This document shows, piece by piece, positions 25,666 through 36,795 of a stretch of 64,000 bases of DNA (position 1 is the first letter of the stretch; each line of letters begins with the position of its first letter). This stretch comes from Arthrobacter dokdonellae (lineage in GTDB: Bacteria > Actinomycetota > Actinomycetes > Actinomycetales > Micrococcaceae). Where the stretch lies: the NCBI RefSeq assembly GCF_003268655.1, contig NZ_CP029642.1, positions 1,674,001 to 1,738,000 of the forward strand, in the 5' to 3' direction. A model generated the notes under the pieces. It worked only from the letters and a program-made list of their open reading frames with translations. It made no database searches and was not told the DNA's origin. The position numbers and the translations under genes are program-made.

Positions 25666-25926
25666 TCACCAGTCGAGAGGGCTCCGACGGTTGGGAGGGG
25701 TGTCCCGGCGCCTCGAAAGCGCAGGCTTTCCCTTGACTGCGACGGACCACGCGCCAAGCGCCAGAGCGCCCGCAATCACAGCGTCAAAAAAGACTTGCGT
25801 CGTCCCCGCACCGGTAACCGCGTCGAATAGCCCGATGACTACAAAAGTCACTGCGGCTGCGGCCGCGCAAGATGACAGTATGGTCGCCCACAGGGGCATG
25901 TTCCGAAGTTCCTTCACAGTCGCCAA
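25666..25926 (-). CDS. Small membrane protein, function unknown
   Basis: The 86-residue frame contains two hydrophobic segments (LWATILSSCAAAAAVTFVVI and DAVIAGALALGAWSVAV) separated by a short loop and followed by a basic tail (KPALSRRRDTPPNRR). That is a plausible two-pass membrane protein with the positive end in the cytoplasm. I do not recognise a family. It stands alone between decayed DNA and ligA; the start at 25926 is uncertain, with an ATG nine residues in as an alternative. Confidence 0.5.
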   Translation of the reverse strand: MATVKELRNMPLWATILSSCAAAAAVTFVVIGLFDAVTGAGTTQVFFDAVIAGALALGAWSVAVKGKPALSRRRDTPPNRRSPLDW

Positions 25927-26053
25927 CTCCTTGAGTCCAGCGCAAATGGGACACTGATCAACAACCTACACGCGTCGACCCTCTTCCGGCCATAGCCCGC
26001 TCGGCGCCATGGCCGCTGCCGGAATGCAAGTTCGTAGCTATTGAAAGTAGTAA

Positions 26054-29316
<3,263 letters not shown>

Positions 29317-29363
29317 TCCGGCGGCTGGTGGATCGTCCGGTGGCTACAGACAGGATGAGGAAC

Positions 29364-29822
29364 ATGAAAACTGACGGCGTGGTTCTGTCCAGGGTCGTGG
29401 CCGACGCCGGACGGGCCCTGGCGTTTTACCGCGACGGACTGGGGATGGCGGGTGCGAAGCAGATGTTCGGCATCGTCTGCCTTGAACTTCCGGGGCTGAC
29501 CCTGTTCCTGGCGGAACCGGCGGACTTCGCCCGGAACACGGGACTGGAACCCGGCACGGGACTGGAACCCGGCACGGGACTGGAACCCGGCACGGGACTT
29601 GGCCATGCAGGCGGCGACGGCGTGCTCAGCTGCGCCATCGGGTCCACGGCCGAAGTGGACCAGCTGCTGGCCGCCGCGCGGTCGGCCGGCGGCACCGCCG
29701 TGGAACCTCACGTCATCGACCACTCCAGCGGGCGGAAACAGTACGTCGGCACCATGACGGACCCGGACGGGTACGTGTGGCAGCTGGTGTGCAACATCCA
29801 GCAACAGGGGGAGGGTACATGA
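29364..29822 (+). CDS. VOC/glyoxalase-fold protein with an in-frame 18-bp repeat
   Basis: The 152-residue vicinal oxygen chelate protein starts VVLSRVVADAGRALAFYRDG and ends IDHSSGRKQYVGTMTDPDGY then VWQLV, typical of the fold. ATG 29364 is used (ATG 29355 is also in frame). Between the two halves, three perfect copies of an 18-bp unit add GLEPGT repeats to the loop after ARNT; the rest of the fold seems undisturbed. The gene shares a stop/start overlap with the DUF2087 gene. Substrate unknown. Confidence 0.8.
   Translation: MKTDGVVLSRVVADAGRALAFYRDGLGMAGAKQMFGIVCLELPGLTLFLAEPADFARNTGLEPGTGLEPGTGLEPGTGLGHAGGDGVLSCAIGSTAEVDQLLAAARSAGGTAVEPHVIDHSSGRKQYVGTMTDPDGYVWQLVCNIQQQGEGT
29541..29594 (+). 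repeat. 18-bp tandem repeat x3 inside a coding region
   Basis: The unit GGACTGGAACCCGGCACG occurs three times without change at 29541, 29559 and 29577, followed by a partial fourth copy. It is in frame and encodes GLEPGT each time. Confidence 0.9.
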
Positions 29823-30283
29823 CGGCTGCGGCAAAACCGTGGCAGCCGGTGGTGGCGGCCCTGGCCAACGGCCGGCTGATGAAGGTCTACGCCGCGCGGG
29901 TGCTGGGCGTTGAGCAGCAGGCAACGGAGAAGGAACTGCGCCGACTGGTCCAAGTGGGCCTGCTGGCGGCCGGCACCTTCGATCCCGTCCCGGCGGCGCT
30001 GGCCGACATCCTGGCCGCCAACACGGAACCAAAGCCCGAAGGCATTGACAAGTTCTTCGACGGCGGGAGGCTGACGCAGCTGCCCATGAATCCCGCCCTG
30101 CGGAGCGAGCTGCTCGGACATCTGGCGGACCGGCTCATCCCGGCGGACACCGTGCTGTCCGAGCGCGACGTCAACCTGCTGCTGGGCACCGTCACGGCGG
30201 ACATTCCCACGCTGCGCCGCGCACTCGTGGACCATGGGATGGTGCAGCGCAACGCCGACGGCTCGGCGTACAGCCGGCCCTAG
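29819..30283 (+). CDS. DUF2087-domain protein
   Basis: The 154-residue protein starts at ATG 29819, overlapping the VOC stop. An N-terminal winged-helix-like part (VVAALANGRLMKVYAARVLG, EKELRRLVQVGLL) is followed by the DUF2087 core: RLTQLPMNPALRSELLGHLA, then LSERDVNLLLGTV and LRRALVDHGMVQRNADGSAY. DUF2087 domains are thought to bind nucleic acid and often occur in small regulators. The close coupling to the upstream VOC gene hints at a shared process. No known target. Confidence 0.8.
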   Translation: MTAAAKPWQPVVAALANGRLMKVYAARVLGVEQQATEKELRRLVQVGLLAAGTFDPVPAALADILAANTEPKPEGIDKFFDGGRLTQLPMNPALRSELLGHLADRLIPADTVLSERDVNLLLGTVTADIPTLRRALVDHGMVQRNADGSAYSRP

Positions 30284-30383
30284 GTGCGCCACGCAATATC
30301 ACGTTTCGCCGCCGGCAGGCGTCTACCCAGTGGCCCCTGCCGAATCCGGCGGCGGCCTGGAGCTACTGTCACGAAGGATCCGC

Positions 30384-31352
30384 GTGCCGACCCAGGAAAC
30401 GACCAGCAAGTGGCCGCTGGCCCAATTTGTCACCGTCGCCCTCGTTTGGGGCGCCAGCTTTCTGTTCATCGCCATCGGCCTTGAGGGGCTCTCACCGGCC
30501 CAGGTGGTGCTGGGCCGCCTCGGGTCCGGCGCCGTCGCACTGGCGGGCATTTCCCTTGCCACCCGGCAGAAGCTGCCCACCGAGCCCGCCGTGTGGGGCC
30601 ACCTCGCGGTCGTCTCCGTATTGCTGTGCGTTGCACCGTTCCTGCTGTACTCCTGGGCGGAGCAGGCCATCGGCTCCGGCCTGGCCAGCATCTACAACGC
30701 CACCACCCCGCTCATGACGACGCTCGTAGCGATGGCGGCACTTCCCCGGGAGCGGCCCACCACGATGCGAATGCTGGGTCTGGGCGCCGGCTTCCTGGGC
30801 GTCCTCATTGTCCTGGGACCCTGGCGCGGCACCGGCGGCGGCGCCCTGGCCGCCCAAGCCGCATGCCTGTTGGCCACCGCCTGCTACGGAATGGGCTTTG
30901 TCCATCTGCGGCGCTTCGTCTCGCCGCGCGGCCTTCCTTCGCTGTCCCTGGCGACGGTGCAGGTGGGCCTCGGCGCCCTGATCATGCTGGCCCTGGCCCC
31001 ATGGCTCGCTACGGCACCTGTCCACATCAGCCCTCGGGTGGTGCTGAGCATCCTCATCCTTGGCATGGCCGGGACGGGTCTGGCCTACGTCTGGAACACG
31101 AACCTGGTGGCCGCGTGGGGCGCCGCCAACGCGTCGACCGTCACGTACCTGACACCCGTCGTCGGCGTCAGCCTGGGCGTCGCCGTCCTGGCCGAACCCG
31201 TCACCTGGAACGAGCCCGTCGGCGCAGTTATCGCCGTGGTGGGGATCGCGATCAGCCAGGGCCGGCTGTCCGGCGTCGGCCGCTGGCGGCGCAAGCCTGC
31301 TCCCGCCGGCAGCACCGCGAATCAGGCGAGCAGCGGGCGCACGGACGCGTAG
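30384..31352 (+). CDS. EamA-family (DMT) permease
   Basis: The 322-residue membrane protein has about ten hydrophobic segments in two EamA repeats, with FVTVALVWGASFLFIAIGLE opening the first and NASTVTYLTPVVGVSLGVAV closing the second. GTG 30384 is chosen because AAGGA lies 6 bp before it; the long upstream frame overlaps the DUF2087 gene. The likely role is export of a small metabolite, substrate unknown. Its 3' end overlaps the convergent carboxylesterase gene by 31 bp. It is a separate branch from the EamA protein at 21461-22417. Confidence 0.87.
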   Translation: MPTQETTSKWPLAQFVTVALVWGASFLFIAIGLEGLSPAQVVLGRLGSGAVALAGISLATRQKLPTEPAVWGHLAVVSVLLCVAPFLLYSWAEQAIGSGLASIYNATTPLMTTLVAMAALPRERPTTMRMLGLGAGFLGVLIVLGPWRGTGGGALAAQAACLLATACYGMGFVHLRRFVSPRGLPSLSLATVQVGLGALIMLALAPWLATAPVHISPRVVLSILILGMAGTGLAYVWNTNLVAAWGAANASTVTYLTPVVGVSLGVAVLAEPVTWNEPVGAVIAVVGIAISQGRLSGVGRWRRKPAPAGSTANQASSGRTDA

Positions 31353-32875
31353 CCGTCCGCCACGACTGAGGACGGCGTGTCGAAGACCTTGGTCCGGCGG
31401 CCGCCGGCATACGTGTCCCACCCGGGATCGCCGGAGATCACGAAGGACACGGCGGCCGAGTGGACATCGTCGGCGAGCTCCCACGGGGGAGTCCTGCCGG
31501 CCAGGGCGTCAATCCGATCCGCGTCCAGGCAGTCGAAGAAGAACGGCACATCCAGGCAGTGGACGGCCCTGCCAAACGCGGGGGAGCGCCACGAGAACCG
31601 GTACAGCCAGGTGCCGGCCCGGCTCCCGGCCGATTCAGGCCCGGCCACTGGGTCCGCGGTCCGGGCCTCGGCCACCCGGAGCGCCGTGGTGCGGAAGACG
31701 GAGTCGCTGATATACCTGCCCAGCACCGCCGCCGGGCCCAGCCGCGCCACGTCCTTGTTGGCGGCCAGGTAGTCGCTCCGGTGTCCCCGCGCCAGCCCGG
31801 CCTGCCCCAGCAAAAGCCGGGAGGGAACGAGACGCAGCTTCGACTGCAAGCCGGCGAGGACCATGCCGAATTCATCGTCGGCCGTGCCCAGGACCAGCGG
31901 CTTGTCGGCCCCGGTGCCGGTGCGCAGGGAGTCGGGCGTGGGCGCGGTGATGAGTTCGCCGTCGACCATGGGACCCAGCGACAGTCCGCCCTCAATCACC
32001 CGGCGCACCATCGAAAACATCCCGCCGCCGGGTTCCAGTGCCTTGCGCTGAAGTTCGAGCAGCCGTTCCTCGGGCACGGAGGCGAATCCGTCCAAGGTGG
32101 GCTCGACGCCGGCCAGGGCCGCCAGGCGTCCGGCGAGCGCCCGCGCCTTCTCCCGGGGCACGTCGCCCAGCGCGCCGGACAGACAATAGGCCTGCGCGAA
32201 GAGCGGCTGCGCGCGGGGCATGCCCAGCAGCGTCAGCACCGCGCCGCCGCCGGCCGACTGCCCGGCCACTGTCACCCGTGCCGGGTCGCCGCCGAACGCC
32301 GCGATGTTCTCCTGCACCCATTCCAGGGCCCGCAGCCAGTCGAGCACGGCCCGGTTGTCAGGGGCGCCGTCCACCATGCCAAAGCCGTCGAAGCCGAGCC
32401 GGTAGGCCACGCTGACCGTGACCACGCCGTCGCGGTTGAACGCGGCGCCGTCGTACCAGGGGCTGGCCGGGGAACCGGCGGTGAAGCCGCCACCATGGAT
32501 GTACACGAGGACGGGCAGCGCCGCGGCCACGGACGGGGCGGGCGTGAAGACGTTCACGTTCAGCGTGGAGCCGCCCGGCACGGACGGCTCCGGGATGAGC
32601 GTGGGTTCCGGCGGCCCGGGGCGTTGCGCGGTGGCACCCTGCTCGACGGCGTCGCGCACCCCGTCCCACGGCCCATGCGGCACCGGCGCGGCAAAGCGCA
32701 GCGCGCCGACCGGGGCCTCGGCGAACGGGATGCCCAGGAACGCCGCGGAATGGCCGAACGCGCCAGGGCCCGCAGCGGTTTCGGGAGAGGGGCGCCACAT
32801 GCCGCGGACCAATCCCGTGGTCGTTTGGACGATGGGCGGCGTGCTGGGGTCAATCAACGAATGCTGGGCGGACAT
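31322..32875 (-). CDS. Type B carboxylesterase
   Basis: The 517-residue alpha/beta hydrolase has the type B hallmarks: LGIPFAEAPVGALRF near the start, VLVYIHGGGFTAGSP (oxyanion hole), WVQENIAAFGGDPARVTVAG and nucleophile elbow GQSAGGG. The catalytic Glu and His should lie in GTADDEFGMVLAG and in GRAVHCLDVPFFFD. No signal peptide is visible, so the enzyme is probably cytoplasmic; it hydrolyses carboxylic esters of unknown nature. The gene is divergent from the CoA-transferase gene across a GC-rich tandem repeat. Confidence 0.9.
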   Translation of the reverse strand: MSAQHSLIDPSTPPIVQTTTGLVRGMWRPSPETAAGPGAFGHSAAFLGIPFAEAPVGALRFAAPVPHGPWDGVRDAVEQGATAQRPGPPEPTLIPEPSVPGGSTLNVNVFTPAPSVAAALPVLVYIHGGGFTAGSPASPWYDGAAFNRDGVVTVSVAYRLGFDGFGMVDGAPDNRAVLDWLRALEWVQENIAAFGGDPARVTVAGQSAGGGAVLTLLGMPRAQPLFAQAYCLSGALGDVPREKARALAGRLAALAGVEPTLDGFASVPEERLLELQRKALEPGGGMFSMVRRVIEGGLSLGPMVDGELITAPTPDSLRTGTGADKPLVLGTADDEFGMVLAGLQSKLRLVPSRLLLGQAGLARGHRSDYLAANKDVARLGPAAVLGRYISDSVFRTTALRVAEARTADPVAGPESAGSRAGTWLYRFSWRSPAFGRAVHCLDVPFFFDCLDADRIDALAGRTPPWELADDVHSAAVSFVISGDPGWDTYAGGRRTKVFDTPSSVVADGYASVRPLLA

Positions 32876-32919
32876 GCTTCCATGCTACGGAACGGGGCTG
32901 GCAGCTGCCCCGGCCGCGG

Positions 32920-32987
32920 CGGCCAGCCGGGCGCGGCGGCCAGCCGGGCGCGGCGGCCAGCCGGGCGCGGCGGCCAGCCGGGCGCGG
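32920..32987. repeat. 17-bp tandem repeat, four copies
   Basis: The unit CGGCCAGCCGGGCGCGG recurs four times with a 17-bp period (the CCAG core at 32923, 32940, 32957 and 32974). It fills the promoter gap between the divergent carboxylesterase and CoA-transferase genes, so copy-number change could alter their expression. Confidence 0.85.
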
Positions 32988-33072
32988 TCCAGGGATTGCT
33001 GGCGGCCGTGCGGTTCCGCGGCCAGCATGGATGACCCGTGCCACAAGGGCCTACGCGGCGTAACCTGATGCC

Positions 33073-34533
33073 ATGAACCTCACGGTCACCGATGCGAACT
33101 TTGCCGCCCCGGAGCATGTGCAGCTCACGGGTCGAGGGTCCCTGCCCTCCGCGTTCGACGTCACCGGGCTGGCGGTTGCCTCCCTGGCGGCGGCCGGGAC
33201 CGCGGTGGCGCGGCTTTCCGGCCGGCTCACCGCGACTTCGCACGCCGCAGCCACCCCGCAGGTGACCGTGGACCGGGCCCTGGCATCGGCCTGGTTCGGC
33301 CTCTCCTTCACGCCGACGGGCTGGGAGCTGCCCCCGGCGTGGGACTCCATTGCCGGCGACTACCCCTGTGCCGATGGCTGGATCCGCCTCCACACCAACG
33401 CCCCGCACCACCGTGCCGCCGCGCTCGCCGTCCTGCGCCTGCCACCGGACGCCGCGCGTGAACAGGTGGCGGAGGCCGTGGTGACCCGGGCGGGGGAGGA
33501 ACTGGAGGCCGGGATTGTTGCCGCCGACGGGTGCGCGGCGATGATGCGCACGCGGCGGCAGTGGCTGGACCACTCGCAGGGTGCCGCGCTCTCCGCCGAG
33601 CCGCTGGTCCACTGGGGACCTGGGCGCCGCGTGCCGCCCTTTGGAAGGCACGACGCCGGAACCCGCCGCCGCGGCTCACTCACCGACGCGCGCCTCAGCA
33701 CTGCCCCCACCGTCGCTGTGCCCAACGCTGCCCGCCCGCTGGCCTCGCCCACCGCTGCCCGCCCGCTGGCCGGGGTCCGAGTCCTGGACCTGACGCGGGT
33801 GATCGCCGGCCCTGTCGCCACCCGGTTCCTGGCCCTGTACGGGGCCGAGGTCCTGCGGATCGACCCGCCCGACTGGAACGAGCCGGCACTTGAACCGGAA
33901 ATGACGCTCGGCAAGCACTGCGCCCGGCTCGACGCCAAGACGCCTGAAGGCCTGGCCCGGCTGGCGGAACTTCTGGCCGGCGCCGACATCTTCATCCACG
34001 GCTACCGCCCCGACGCACTGGACCGGCTGGGCCTCTCCGACGCCGCCCTGGCCGAACGCCACCCCGCCCTGGTCAACATCGCCCTCGACGCGTACGGCTG
34101 GACCGGCCCCTGGGCGCTGCGCCGCGGCTTTGACTCACTCGTGCAGATGAGCTGCGGCATCGCCCACGCCGGCATGGAACACTTCGACCGCGACCGGCCC
34201 TTCCCACTGCCCGTCCAGGCACTGGACCACGCCACCGGTTACCTCACGGCCGCCGCGGCCATCGACGCGTGGCGGGAGCGCCTGGACGGCACGGTGCACA
34301 ACGCCCGGCTCTCACTGGCCCGCACCGCCATGGAGCTCATGCGCACCGGGCCCGGTACGGAATCCGGCGATCTGCCGGCGGCCGACAGCTTCGCCTGGGA
34401 ACCGGAAGACACGGACTGGGGCCCGGGGCTCCGGCTTCCGGCCGCCGTGGTGGTCGACGGCGTCCCGGCCTGGACCGGCGTGCAGGCCCGCGGCTACGGT
34501 TCGGCCGACGCCGCGTGGCCGAAGGACCGCTGA
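33073..34533 (+). CDS. CaiB/BaiF-family (class III) CoA-transferase
   Basis: A 486-residue protein with two CaiB/BaiF-like parts. The N-terminal part (about 1-215) resembles the degenerate half of two-domain family members. The C-terminal part starts at LAGVRVLDLTRVIAGPVATR and contains RLDAKTPEGLARLAELLAGA, DIFIHGYRPDALDRLGL and RRGFDSLVQMSCGIA, all standard segments of class III CoA-transferases, which move CoA between carboxylic acids. The linker (about 218-232) contains an Ala-Arg-Pro-Leu-Ala repeat. Substrate unknown; no partner racemase or dehydrogenase is adjacent. Confidence 0.85.
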   Translation: MNLTVTDANFAAPEHVQLTGRGSLPSAFDVTGLAVASLAAAGTAVARLSGRLTATSHAAATPQVTVDRALASAWFGLSFTPTGWELPPAWDSIAGDYPCADGWIRLHTNAPHHRAAALAVLRLPPDAAREQVAEAVVTRAGEELEAGIVAADGCAAMMRTRRQWLDHSQGAALSAEPLVHWGPGRRVPPFGRHDAGTRRRGSLTDARLSTAPTVAVPNAARPLASPTAARPLAGVRVLDLTRVIAGPVATRFLALYGAEVLRIDPPDWNEPALEPEMTLGKHCARLDAKTPEGLARLAELLAGADIFIHGYRPDALDRLGLSDAALAERHPALVNIALDAYGWTGPWALRRGFDSLVQMSCGIAHAGMEHFDRDRPFPLPVQALDHATGYLTAAAAIDAWRERLDGTVHNARLSLARTAMELMRTGPGTESGDLPAADSFAWEPEDTDWGPGLRLPAAVVVDGVPAWTGVQARGYGSADAAWPKDR

Positions 34534-34554
34534 GCAGCCACGACTGTCGTCCGA

Positions 34555-34620
34555 CTCCAAATTGCAGATGATGCAGTGGATCGTGCGGAATCGTCGCATC
34601 AGCTGCTGTTTCGAACCCGG
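34555..34620. repeat. Imperfect repeat, left copy, flanking the nuclease-like gene
   Basis: About 66 bp beginning CTCCAAATTGCAGATGATGC and ending CATCAGCTGCTGTTTCGAAC. It is related, at roughly three quarters identity, to 35681-35747 on the other side of the gene at 34656-35579. Confidence 0.6.
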
Positions 34621-34655
34621 CGGCGGCACAAGCACCACACGCAGGGCGGACGGGG

Positions 34656-35579
34656 CTACCCCTCCCAGCCCTGCCGGCGCAGCGCCCGCTTGAACATTTC
34701 GACGACGTAGGCGTCGCCGCGGCGCATGTCGGCCTTGTATACCTTGACCAGCAGCCACCCCCGCGCGGCGGTCCGCTCGTCGCGGTTGCGGTCATACAGT
34801 TGCTTTTGCGGGGTCTGGTGGACCTCGCCCTCGTATTCACCGCTGGTCTTGAACTCTTCGCAGGCAAGGTCGGGCCAGACGTCCGGATCTCCCGGTATGG
34901 CGTAATTGGTTGTGAAGACGGGCAAGCCGGCACGCTGCAGCAGTAGACGCAGCCGAGTCTCCTGGGGGGAGTCCACGCCGATCCGCATCAAGTCCAGGGC
35001 AGCCCTGGCCGCGTTGAGACCGCGAACGTGGTGCTGTCGTTCGATGTAGGAACGGAGGGCCTGCGCCGGAACCACGGGCAGCCGGGGAGGTTCAAACGGT
35101 CTGTGGTGTTCACACACCAGGAAATCTGCCACGGCCACCAGCTGGTCGAGGGACAAGATCGCGCCAAGGTCCAGAAAAGTCCGCGCAGGCGTCGTGACCG
35201 GAACTCCGTCAAGGAGCATGATGTCGTCGGGATTCACGGCGTTGGTGTGGCCGATGACGCCCCGGCGCCGCGGCTGCGATGACGGTGGCGCAGCCGTGAC
35301 GTGGACGGTCTTGATTTCATCGTCAAACCACGGCAGCGGCAGGCCATGGAGTTGGGCCGCCGTCACATGGGACAGGAAACCGCCACGGTACAGGACGGTG
35401 TAGGGGCGCACCCGGTCCAACAGGCTCTGCTGGTTTCCGCGGGGAACGCGGACCTCCCTGCTGGGCGTGCTCAGGTTCTTGGCGCGCAAATGGCCGCGCG
35501 TGGCGCCGGATGCGAGTCCCTCCCCGAAGGTGAAGGACCTCCGGGCCAGGAGCTTGAAATGGCTGGAACGGGCGACCAT
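34656..35579 (-). CDS. AbiEi/DUF559-like protein with PD-(D/E)xK-type C-terminus
   Basis: The 307-residue protein belongs to a group of actinobacterial hypothetical proteins with an N-terminal part resembling the AbiEi antitoxin fold (YRGGFLSHVTAAQLHGLPLP; LLDGVPVTTPARTFLDLGAI) and a Vsr/DUF559-like nuclease part. The latter shows DSPQETRLRLLLQRAGLPVF, then DVWPDLACEEFKTSGEYEGE and a His, as in PD-(D/E)xK enzymes. Nuclease activity is plausible but unproven. The gene stands alone and is flanked on both sides by related repeat sequences (34555-34620, 35681-35789), suggesting it arrived as a cassette. No cognate toxin gene is next to it. Confidence 0.7.
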   Translation of the reverse strand: MVARSSHFKLLARRSFTFGEGLASGATRGHLRAKNLSTPSREVRVPRGNQQSLLDRVRPYTVLYRGGFLSHVTAAQLHGLPLPWFDDEIKTVHVTAAPPSSQPRRRGVIGHTNAVNPDDIMLLDGVPVTTPARTFLDLGAILSLDQLVAVADFLVCEHHRPFEPPRLPVVPAQALRSYIERQHHVRGLNAARAALDLMRIGVDSPQETRLRLLLQRAGLPVFTTNYAIPGDPDVWPDLACEEFKTSGEYEGEVHQTPQKQLYDRNRDERTAARGWLLVKVYKADMRRGDAYVVEMFKRALRRQGWEG

Positions 35580-35680
35580 GGTTCAAGTCTGGTCCATGGG
35601 GGTGCCGGGCATCCGGAGTTATCCACAGGCCTGGTCCGAGTCCACACCACAGCTGATGCGGTCCGTTGCCGTCCCTTGGA

Positions 35681-35789
35681 TTCCAAACTGCACGTGATGC
35701 ACCGGATCCGGCGATCTCACGACACCAGCTGCAGTTTCAAAGTTCGGGGATCGAAAAAATCGCACCAGCTGCAGTTTCGAACTCCGGGC
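35681..35789. repeat. Imperfect repeats, right copies, flanking the nuclease-like gene
   Basis: 35681-35747 is related to the left repeat (TTCCAAACTGCACGTGATGC ... CACCAGCTGCAGTTTC). Its right half is repeated again at 35748-35789, with CACCAGCTGCAGTTTC identical in both. The rest of the 339-bp gap to the acetyltransferase gene holds no gene, only a short duplication (CCTGCCCAGGAAA twice, 35867-35892). Confidence 0.65.
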
Positions 35790-35918
35790 GAGGACTCGCG
35801 GCCGGGATTTCCCACGCGGCACCCGGGTGCGAAACACTGGGAAGGGGAGGTCCGCCGTCGAACCTGCCCAGGAAACCTGCCCAGGAAACCAATCCCAGAA
35901 AGCCAGGAACCAGCACGC

Positions 35919-36416
35919 ATGAACCTGACCATCCGCCCGGCCACCGCTGACGACTACGATGCCGTTGCCCGCATCACGGCGGACGCGTACCTGGGTGCCG
36001 GGTACTTTGACAGCGCCGAGTACCCGTACATGCAGAAGGTCCTGCGGGTGGCGGAACGGGCCGCGGTGGCGCCGGTGATCGTGGCCGAGCGAGACGGCGA
36101 GGTGGTGGGATCGGCGACGCTGGCCGTGCACGGCGACGAATGGGCGGACATCGCCCTGCCCGACGAACTCGAGTTCCGGCTGCTGGTGGTGGATCCGACC
36201 GTGCAGCGCAGCGGGGCCGGCGCAGCGATGGTCCGTTACATCCTGGACCGGGCCCGGGGCACCGACGGCATCCGTGCCGTGAGCCTGACCACGGGCGAGG
36301 ACTGGCACGGCGCCCATGCCCTCTACCGCAAGCTCGGCTTCGTGCGCGCGCCGGAGCGCGACTGGCCCATCCCGGAGAACGGCAAGATGCTGCGCGTGTA
36401 CCGTCAGGAGCTGTAG
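35919..36416 (+). CDS. GNAT-family N-acetyltransferase
   Basis: The 165-residue protein has the GNAT fold: NLTIRPATADDYDAVARITA at the start, VIVAERDGEVVGSATLAVHG in the central sheet, and the acetyl-CoA loop LLVVDPTVQRSGAGAAMVRY (the Q/RxxGxG/A motif). It ends HGAHALYRKLGFVRAPERDW. It would transfer an acetyl group from acetyl-CoA to an amine. The acceptor cannot be predicted. ATG 35919 lacks a strong ribosome site. It is followed by the gatCAB operon in the same direction with a separate start. Confidence 0.85.
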   Translation: MNLTIRPATADDYDAVARITADAYLGAGYFDSAEYPYMQKVLRVAERAAVAPVIVAERDGEVVGSATLAVHGDEWADIALPDELEFRLLVVDPTVQRSGAGAAMVRYILDRARGTDGIRAVSLTTGEDWHGAHALYRKLGFVRAPERDWPIPENGKMLRVYRQEL

Positions 36417-36495
36417 CGCAAACGCCGGATTTATCCCCATGCCACGGGAGATAAGGTAGTACGGACACAATATTTACTTTCTGCAGGGGAGATCC

Positions 36496-36792
36496 ATGGC
36501 TGCGATCAACCGTGAGCAGGTGGCGCACCTGGCGCAACTGGCCCACATCGAGATGAGCGACGACGAACTGGACCGCATGGCCACAGAGCTGGCGGTGATT
36601 GTGGATTCGGTCAAGAGCGTCAGCGAGGCCGCCGGGGCGGACGTCCCGGCCACGTCCCACCCGATCCCGCTGACCAACGTCATGCGCGAGGACGTCGTGG
36701 GTCATGTGCTCACCGCCGAGGAGGCACTCTCGGGTGCCCCTGATTCCGCGGACGGCCGCTTCAAGGTGCCCGCCATTTTGGAGGAGAGCTGA
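36496..36792 (+). CDS. gatC: Asp-tRNA(Asn)/Glu-tRNA(Gln) amidotransferase subunit C
   Basis: The 98-residue protein wraps and stabilises the GatA-GatB interface. REQVAHLAQLAHIEMSDDEL and MREDVVGHVLTAEEALSGAP are the typical family segments. A GGGGAGA box precedes ATG 36496. It is the first gene of gatCAB; gatA starts 4 bp after its stop. The complex converts misacylated Glu-tRNA(Gln) and Asp-tRNA(Asn) to the correct amides. Confidence 0.95.
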   Translation: MAAINREQVAHLAQLAHIEMSDDELDRMATELAVIVDSVKSVSEAAGADVPATSHPIPLTNVMREDVVGHVLTAEEALSGAPDSADGRFKVPAILEES

Positions 36793-36795
36793 TCC

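Noticed and set aside
34656..35579. Complete AbiE toxin-antitoxin system
   Set aside because: Only an AbiEi-like N-terminal fold is seen; no AbiEii nucleotidyltransferase toxin gene is adjacent.
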